Source of the DNA: Haliotis asinina | Taxonomy: Eukaryota; Mollusca; Gastropoda; Lepetellida; Haliotidae | DNA: 64,000 nt | NCBI RefSeq assembly: GCF_037392515.1 | Contig: NC_090290.1 | Location: forward strand, 37,392,753 to 37,456,752 | Direction: 5' to 3' | Part shown: positions 57,880 to 64,000 of the stretch, piece by piece | Layout: every line of letters starts with the position of its first letter | How positions within the stretch are numbered: position 1 is the first letter of the stretch | Translations under genes and position numbers: made by a program | Notes under the pieces: model-generated | What the model was told of the DNA's origin: nothing | Database searches by the model: none | What the model saw: only the letters and a program-made list of their open reading frames with translations

Positions 57880-59335
57880 ACGTCTTTGGAGTTGAACGTA
57901 AAGGTAAAGCAATGATTCGGAATCAGAATTAAGATTGAAATTCGACATGTAGCTGTTTTACTATGTTACATCGCTGACTGCATTGTACATGTGTCCTGTG
58001 ACACATATATATTGTGCAATGGACCCGAAGGAGCGGTGTCAAGTGGAAAAATAAACTCGATAAACACGCTATGAAAGACAAGGTTATGACAAGGGGTGAT
58101 TTCTGACGCGCAAATTCTCATATCTTAAATCAGAAAAACAGAATACATCAAACATGAACGCTAAATTTTAACACAAAACCCCCTGCACATTAACCGTGTG
58201 TTGACAAATGCAAGAAATAAAGCATGGTCTGCAGACGTTGTTTTTTTTAAATGTAATCGAACTTCCTTGTACACCCCGATTCACGTCGACTGGAGCTGAT
58301 AGTACAGTCCGACTTGAGCCGATAGTACAGTCTACCTACCTCTTGTACACTTAAAAACACATCGAACCAAATCAACAGCGCTTTAACATGTTAACCCGAT
58401 CAATACCCTATTGGCAAGTGATCAATTATATTCAAGTGGCTCTCTCTGTCACAATGGCTACTTTCGTTGTAGGCACAGTTGTTAAAGAGGCTAAAGAGCC
58501 CACTTCTACACTAAGGTGTTGGGTAGCTCTGGAAAACACGTAATGCACTTGTATGCCACTAAGAAAGAGTCAAGAGGAGAGACGATCTACCCTGTCAAAT
58601 AAAGTAAGGATGCATTCTTCTCTGCTTGTTTGTTTTACATTATTTGCGCTTTAAAATAAGATGTAGTTAATGGTTTGCTTACAGACACATGTATGTCAAT
58701 ATCACGGGCGGTACATGCAATTGCATTAAAGCTATATTAGGGAACCTATCATCGATATTGTTGATGAAGGTCAGAGAAAGAGTGTATATTTCAATATACT
58801 TTGTATATAAAAACTACCTCATTAAAAGTCCTCATTAATACGAAATCTCTGCTAAAAGCTGCGTGAACATTTCCGGGTATGTGATGAGTATGTGTTTATA
58901 GTTTACAACTAACAGGGAACATGATGGATAAATAACATCCTAAGCAGTATAAAGAAGATTAGTTCTACATGGACACAAGCTGGGTTTGAGTTTTGGAATG
59001 AATGAATGAATGAATGGAGATGAGTCTTACGCTGGGTTATACCAAGATACTTCAGTTTAGCTTTGTAGCAAGCCCAAACCAACCTTTGGTTATACCCAAA
59101 AGTATAGGAGAGTCAATCTTAGAAGCAGAATCAGTACGAACCTGTATCCGAACCACGATTACAGGATCTTGGCACGCCAAAGGGTCGTTACACGACTTAC
59201 CACAATGCCAGGTTGTCAATTTCATCCATTTAACTCCAGTTATTTCATAATGTTGTTTTCTTTATGTATCCACAAAGTCAAAATACGCACAAACTTCAAA
59301 CATTTCATATATTAATTAATTTGACTTTCACACCG
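57880..59335. other. Intergenic region, no gene seen
   Basis: AT-rich, with a short (aatg)n run near 58998-59017 and no convincing coding sequence. Confidence 0.4.
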
Positions 59336-59337
59336 TC

Positions 59338-59400
59338 GTGAGTGGGTTTCGTTTTAGCTAATGCCAACAATATCACGGCGGGCGGTTCTCCAGTAGTCAA
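59338..59400 (-). mobile_element. SINE tail fragment
   Basis: 'cgtgagtgggtttcgtttta' and 'caacaatatcacggcgggcg' match the tail of family A. Confidence 0.5.
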
Positions 59401-59434
59401 CACACACACACAAACACACACACACACACACACA

Positions 59435-59466
<32 letters not shown>

Positions 59467-59468
59467 CC
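59400..59468. repeat. (CA)n/(GCAC)n microsatellite
   Basis: A CA run with an inner cgcacgcacgcacgcacg segment, directly abutting the SINE tail. Confidence 0.95.
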
Positions 59469-59878
59469 TCTGGATATAGCCTTGGTCTTCTTCAATAATG
59501 CAAGAGACTATCCAGATGTCAGACAGATTCCATTCAACGCATATGTCAAAATGGCGGAAGGGCGCCATTCTGCACAATGAGCTGCTACTAAAGGACAGAA
59601 CGAACTCGCCCACCTTGATAGCCGAATCTCTGGCATATCATGAAGATGTGTTTGGGTGTGTTTTTTTTAGACACAGGCACTTCCGTTTACAACAACAAGA
59701 ACCTCTTTTTTCCACTTAAACAAGAGGTCGCCAGCCCCCTGCAATTCTTCTCTACATGATATTTGCTGTGTGAGACACTCGTCATTATCACTAGTGTCAA
59801 TGTGTTGTCAGTTTAAAAATATATGTTAGTTTTATACACATCCTTGTCATCTGTAATCTAAATGTGAAGAGTGTAACT

Positions 59879-60242
59879 TCATTCATTCATTCATTCATTC
59901 ATTCATTCATACATTTAGATATTCAGTCATTTATCATTTCTCCTTTACTGCATTCATCCATTCAATCATTCAACATCCTCCCTTGACCCCATTCATTTAA
60001 TTCATTCATTCATTCAGCTATTCAATAATTCCCTCTCAATCATCCCTCTCTGTCTCCTTGACATTCATTCATTCATTCAATCATCAAACAATTCCTCCTT
60101 GACTCATTCAATCATTCATTCAACAACCCCTCCACTTCATTCATTCAACCATCCAATAATTCCTCCTTAACTCATTCGGTCATTCATTCAACCATCCGTC
60201 CTTGACTGTTTATTCATTCAATTTTTCATTCATTCATTCATC
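59879..60242. repeat. (ATTC)n-rich degenerate repeat
   Basis: A pure 'attcattcattc' run at 59879-59911 is followed by interrupted ATTC tracts separated by 'ctccttgactcattcaatca'-type spacers. Confidence 0.9.
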
Positions 60243-60244
60243 TC

Positions 60245-61035
60245 ATAGAACTCCCTATAGTGTTGCCTATATATTTAATATGTTATCTGTAAACCACCAC
60301 TCCACTGTAATGAACCGAACAAGTTGTCTGTAAATCGTGCCAATGATGTTACACTGTTCACTGTACAAGCTTCTGACATTAATCATTTTCTTTCAAATCA
60401 TACAACCACCTACTGCTATAAGCATACCACATATTGTGTATATGTGTATATACGCAATGAAATGAGTGTTCCAGTTAAATACAATTGTACGACCAAAGAA
60501 GAGGGAGCATGTGCTTTATCTGCAGTGTGTATCCTCGACTGCGGTATCTTATCGAAATTAAGACTTGAATCCGACGTTTTGAAATATCTTTGAAAGAAAT
60601 CGTGATTCTTAGTTCAGGATTTCCGTCGCTTCCCCCCGCAGAGTAAAAAAAGTATTTTATCAGCTTCCTGGTAACCCTCTCTTAAGAAAATTAATCTGAA
60701 CTAACGCCAGTGTAAGTGAACGTTCAGACATCCCTGTGAACGTGTATGTATGTAATGAACGTATGTGCCGTTGAATTGTAACATCAGAGGCTTGTTTGTT
60801 AATGTCTGAATTACGTCAAAGCTGGATTTACTTGTTTGTTTTCACGTGACGACCCCAGTGTCAAGATACGGATAATACCGTCCTCCTTCACGAAGATTGC
60901 GTCCTGGGGATTGTAAACAAAACAATCTTCAGATATCACGTCTTTGAATGGCATTTAGAAGTGATAGACATAAGAGAGCGATTTTTGGGATGTCAACTTC
61001 TTCAGTATGGGTTTGGCGGAACAGAACGTTTTGGA
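60245..61035. other. Intergenic region, no gene seen
   Basis: An 89-codon frame at 60324-60593 has no recognised motif. Nothing else was found. Confidence 0.4.
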
Positions 61036-61039
61036 GCAA

Positions 61040-61300
61040 TTTTTTCTCCTTCATCAGGAGGACAGTTTTTTGAATGTTGAGGTCTCTGCTATGAGGAACG
61101 TAACGTTTTATGTCCTTACTCCTTCACCAGGAATGCAGTTTCATGAATGTTGAGGTCTCTGCTATGAGGAACGTAACGTTTTATGTCCTTACTCCTTCAC
61201 CAGGAGAATAGTTTCATGAATGTTCAGGTCTGTGCTATGAGGAACGTAACGTTTTATATCCTTACTCCTTTATCAGGAAGAGGATTTTGTGGGTGATATC
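61040..61300. repeat. ~72-bp tandem repeat, 3-4 copies
   Basis: 'tgaatgttgaggtctctgct' plus 'atgaggaacgtaacgttttat' recurs at about 61072, 61144 and 61217. The unit contains the palindrome aacgtt. Confidence 0.85.
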
Positions 61301-61304
61301 TTCT

Positions 61305-62810
61305 TTGCTGTGAGGAACCACACTTTGGAATCTCTTCATCCATGGGATATAAGGTTCCGTCAAACTCACAATCGGTATCCGGTTTTATAATTAACGATGT
61401 CACAGATATGTGAGTGCAGTCATGAGTGAATCCATTGAATGTGATAAAACAACAACAATAACAAAAGATTTTCCAGTAACCTTGTGATTCACTTGGAAAG
61501 AATTCAAATAAAAGTCGTTTTAGTCACAATTGCGGACATGTGTTGACTACCGAGCTCTTAACAAATCAATACAACGATATCACTGAAATACATTTATGGA
61601 CGGTCCTTCCAAAACCTGTAATCAACCCAATCGAAAAATGTCACATGCCAACGGCCGACATGATAAATGATTTTATCTAAAAAGGATTCAGACTACCTAC
61701 ATTTTAGCACACGAATGAACTTAACTTGAATTCTGAGTACGAGTTAAAACCGTAACCTTTTTACTGATACAAAACTGAAGGGTACAACACATAAATCTGC
61801 AATATTTTTAATGTCCCTTTGGATTATGATCCACGCTGAATAACATTTGTCGAATTTCATACGGAGTCAAGATCAAAAAAGGTTAATCCCTCTATAAAGC
61901 AAATGGTATAAAAGATTTAACTGACGCAAAAAGTACATTAACTTTATCATTATTGACATTTACTTTCTCTTTGCTAAATCTAATAACAAACATCTTTACT
62001 TGCACCGTAGCCATCTGGGCTTACTCCTCAGTGCACTTGTATGTAATCACACTCTACTTCAGTATTAAAATAAATCTTCTAAAGAGGGTAGATGCAAAAA
62101 AGTCATGAAACATACAGCTGTTTCAATAGGAGGACTTAACCTGAAATTTAATCTGGTATAGCTCTCCTATAACGATGCCATTGTTCCATCACGAAAAGGC
62201 CGTTTATGTATAAAGTGTTTACCAAAGTTAAGATATGTTTGAAGCATTACATAGCAGGATACAGAATCAGTTGCAGTATAGCAGATCTGAAATTCGATAC
62301 ATAGTCAGAAATTAAATCCATTCTTTTGTATAATGGCTCGGTAAGCATAAAGCCATTAAAGGTACTTTACAAAAGGCAAAAAATTGCTGACCATGGCGTT
62401 TAGCAGCGCCCACACACTCACTCATTCACTCCCCCTTTGTATGCAAGCACGGTGACGACGGAGACTTCAAAACTGTAACAGTGCAATTGTATCGTATTAT
62501 TATGATAATTGTCATACATTATTGGTGGTATTTTGTTAAAGTGGCCCCGCCCAAGTGCCAAGGCAGCGTAAATACGCATATTGTGTTTTTCCTGTACTAT
62601 TATTCAATAACATTAAGTATGATTAAAACGCTATGATCGTCACTTTGTATCGCTCTGCAATTCGTTCATGTACGATAGTGAATTATTGCATTGTATTGCA
62701 CAGCAATAATTGACAAGAGGACGAGCTCAAGTCTCATAAAGATTGTAGAAACTAGTGTTTTCCTTGAGGGGGTGGAAGCACGCGTGCCTTCTTGTGGTTT
62801 ATGACAGACC
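61305..62810. other. Intergenic region, no gene seen
   Basis: AT-rich, with stops dense in all frames and no motif recognised. Confidence 0.4.
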
Positions 62811-62814
62811 TTTG

Positions 62815-63330
62815 TCTCCATGCAGGTTTTGAAAAGAGGCATTAGTGTCGAATGTTGTGGTAACAGGCGTCAGTCATCTTGAAAGTTGAGGCGATTGTTT
62901 TCTGGAATGTTGAAGAAGGAGCGTTTGTCTAGAATGTTGTAAAGAGGGACGTTTGTCTTCTAGAATGTTGTAAAGAGGGACGTTTGTCTTCTAGAATGTT
63001 GTAAAGAGGGGCGTTGTGCCTTCCAGAATGTTGTAAAGAGGGACGTTTATCTTCTAGAATGTTGTAAAAAGGGGCGTTTAAAAGGGGCGTTTGTCTGCTA
63101 GACTGTTGTAACAAAAAGCGTTTGTTTTCTGGGATGTTGCAAAAAAAGGGCGTTGTCTTCTAGAATGTTGCAAAAAAGGACGGTTGTCTCCAACACTGTT
63201 GTAAAAACGGATGTTTGCTTCAAGAATGTTGCTAAAAGAGGCGTTTGTCTTCTAAACTGTTGTAAAGGAGGCGTTTGTCTTCTTGGGGGTTTCTAAATAG
63301 GTTAACTTGTGTTCTCTTGATGGTTGTGGA
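62815..63330. repeat. ~31-bp tandem repeat, about 12 or more copies
   Basis: The unit 'cttctagaatgttgtaaaga' plus 'gggacgtttgt' recurs with substitutions and small indels. It is purest around 62935-63060. Confidence 0.88.
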
Positions 63331-63334
63331 AACA

Positions 63335-64000
63335 GACGTTTGACTCCGTACAGTTTGTAGAAAGATTCGAACATCTCGTCTGTCACAGAAAGGACAAGAC
63401 ACTGCCTGCAATATGTGGACAGAAGCAACTTACCATTAAAGTAGCTATCTCCGTGTAAAGAAATAGTGTGCTTTCTCAATATAGACTTAGCTTGGAATAC
63501 CCGGAATCATTCTGATCACGTTTATATAACAAAAGGGACAACACAAACAATGAGCACGTTACTCTCTTAACCTGACCTGCTTGACGAAGCAGCATCTGCG
63601 CACTGAAAGAATAAACGAGCTGAAATCCATTAACCCATAGTTCCACACCTTCAAAATTGCATGAGTGAGCTACAAAAGTTATTGAAACTAATCAGCATTT
63701 GTTAGATTAATGGTCGGAACTAAAGAGAAAAGAAATGTTCCTAGGGGAGTAGCTAGCGTTTTTGAAAAAGCCCAAGTTTACACATGACATTTGCTAAACA
63801 TTCGTCGTCGTTGTTGTCAAGTTGTGCCAATACCAACGAACACGTTCTCAGAACAACAGTTGGTTATCCCTGTAAGAATCATACTAACTCCAATATTCTT
63901 TCATAACAAAGCATTGCCAACACAGTGACCATGAACAGTAAGCATGTTTCTCTACACATAATACATATGAAAGGTGTGTTTTTTTCCAGTGATTTCCACT
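63335..64000. other. Intergenic region to window end, no gene seen
   Basis: Only short frames without recognisable motifs. Confidence 0.4.

Noticed and set aside
56854-57915. Cys/Val-rich and His/Thr-rich frames up to 179 codons
   Set aside because: They lie entirely in CA-rich repeats, with no conserved motif.

Overview
Overall character. This is eukaryotic DNA, most likely from a marine gastropod and probably an abalone (Haliotis). It has long introns, GT-AG exons that join in phase, abundant micro- and minisatellites, and many copies of two short interspersed repeat families. Both families share the tail 'aatattgctgagtgcggcgtaaaac...actcactcactc', which I associate with abalone and related gastropods from memory, without a search. 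No prokaryotic gene layout, rRNA or CRISPR array is visible.

Genes. Two complete multi-exon paralogues lie head-to-tail on the + strand. Gene A runs 595-21681 (14 exons, 539 aa predicted) and gene B runs 31172-50804 (13 exons, 544 aa). I assembled both by hand from splice sites, reading phase and mutual homology. Exons 2, 4-12 have identical lengths in the two genes and all phases close. Each protein starts with an N-myristoylation-type Met-Gly-Asn...Ser sequence. A patatin-like phospholipase domain follows, with a GGGxKG oxyanion loop, a G-x-S-A-G nucleophile elbow and a DGG catalytic Asp. Two EF-hands come next (one divergent, one canonical), then a conserved C-terminal region. The architecture suggests membrane-tethered, calcium-responsive lipid hydrolases. 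It is the most interesting biology in the window.

Layout. 1-594 is upstream sequence. 595-21840 is gene A. Its 8.8-kb first intron holds a 110-bp repeat, an SGNH-esterase-like retroelement ORF and a 54-bp minisatellite. Its second intron holds a hAT-type MITE with a perfect 8-bp target duplication. Its last intron holds a 15-bp minisatellite that happens to be open in frame with the preceding exon. 21840-31171 is intergenic, with a Ty3/gypsy fragment, simple repeats, SINE-like copies and a decayed minus-strand Tc1-like element. 31172-50804 is gene B. Its introns hold a 51-bp minisatellite, a foldback element, a LINE remnant and a frameshifted Tc1/mariner element with recognisable inverted repeats. 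50805-64000 holds a 33-bp minisatellite just downstream of gene B and then repeat-rich sequence in which I find no convincing gene.

Most long open frames outside the two genes come from tandem repeats whose unit length is a multiple of three (15, 33, 51, 54 bp), or from dinucleotide repeats. They are not proposed as genes.
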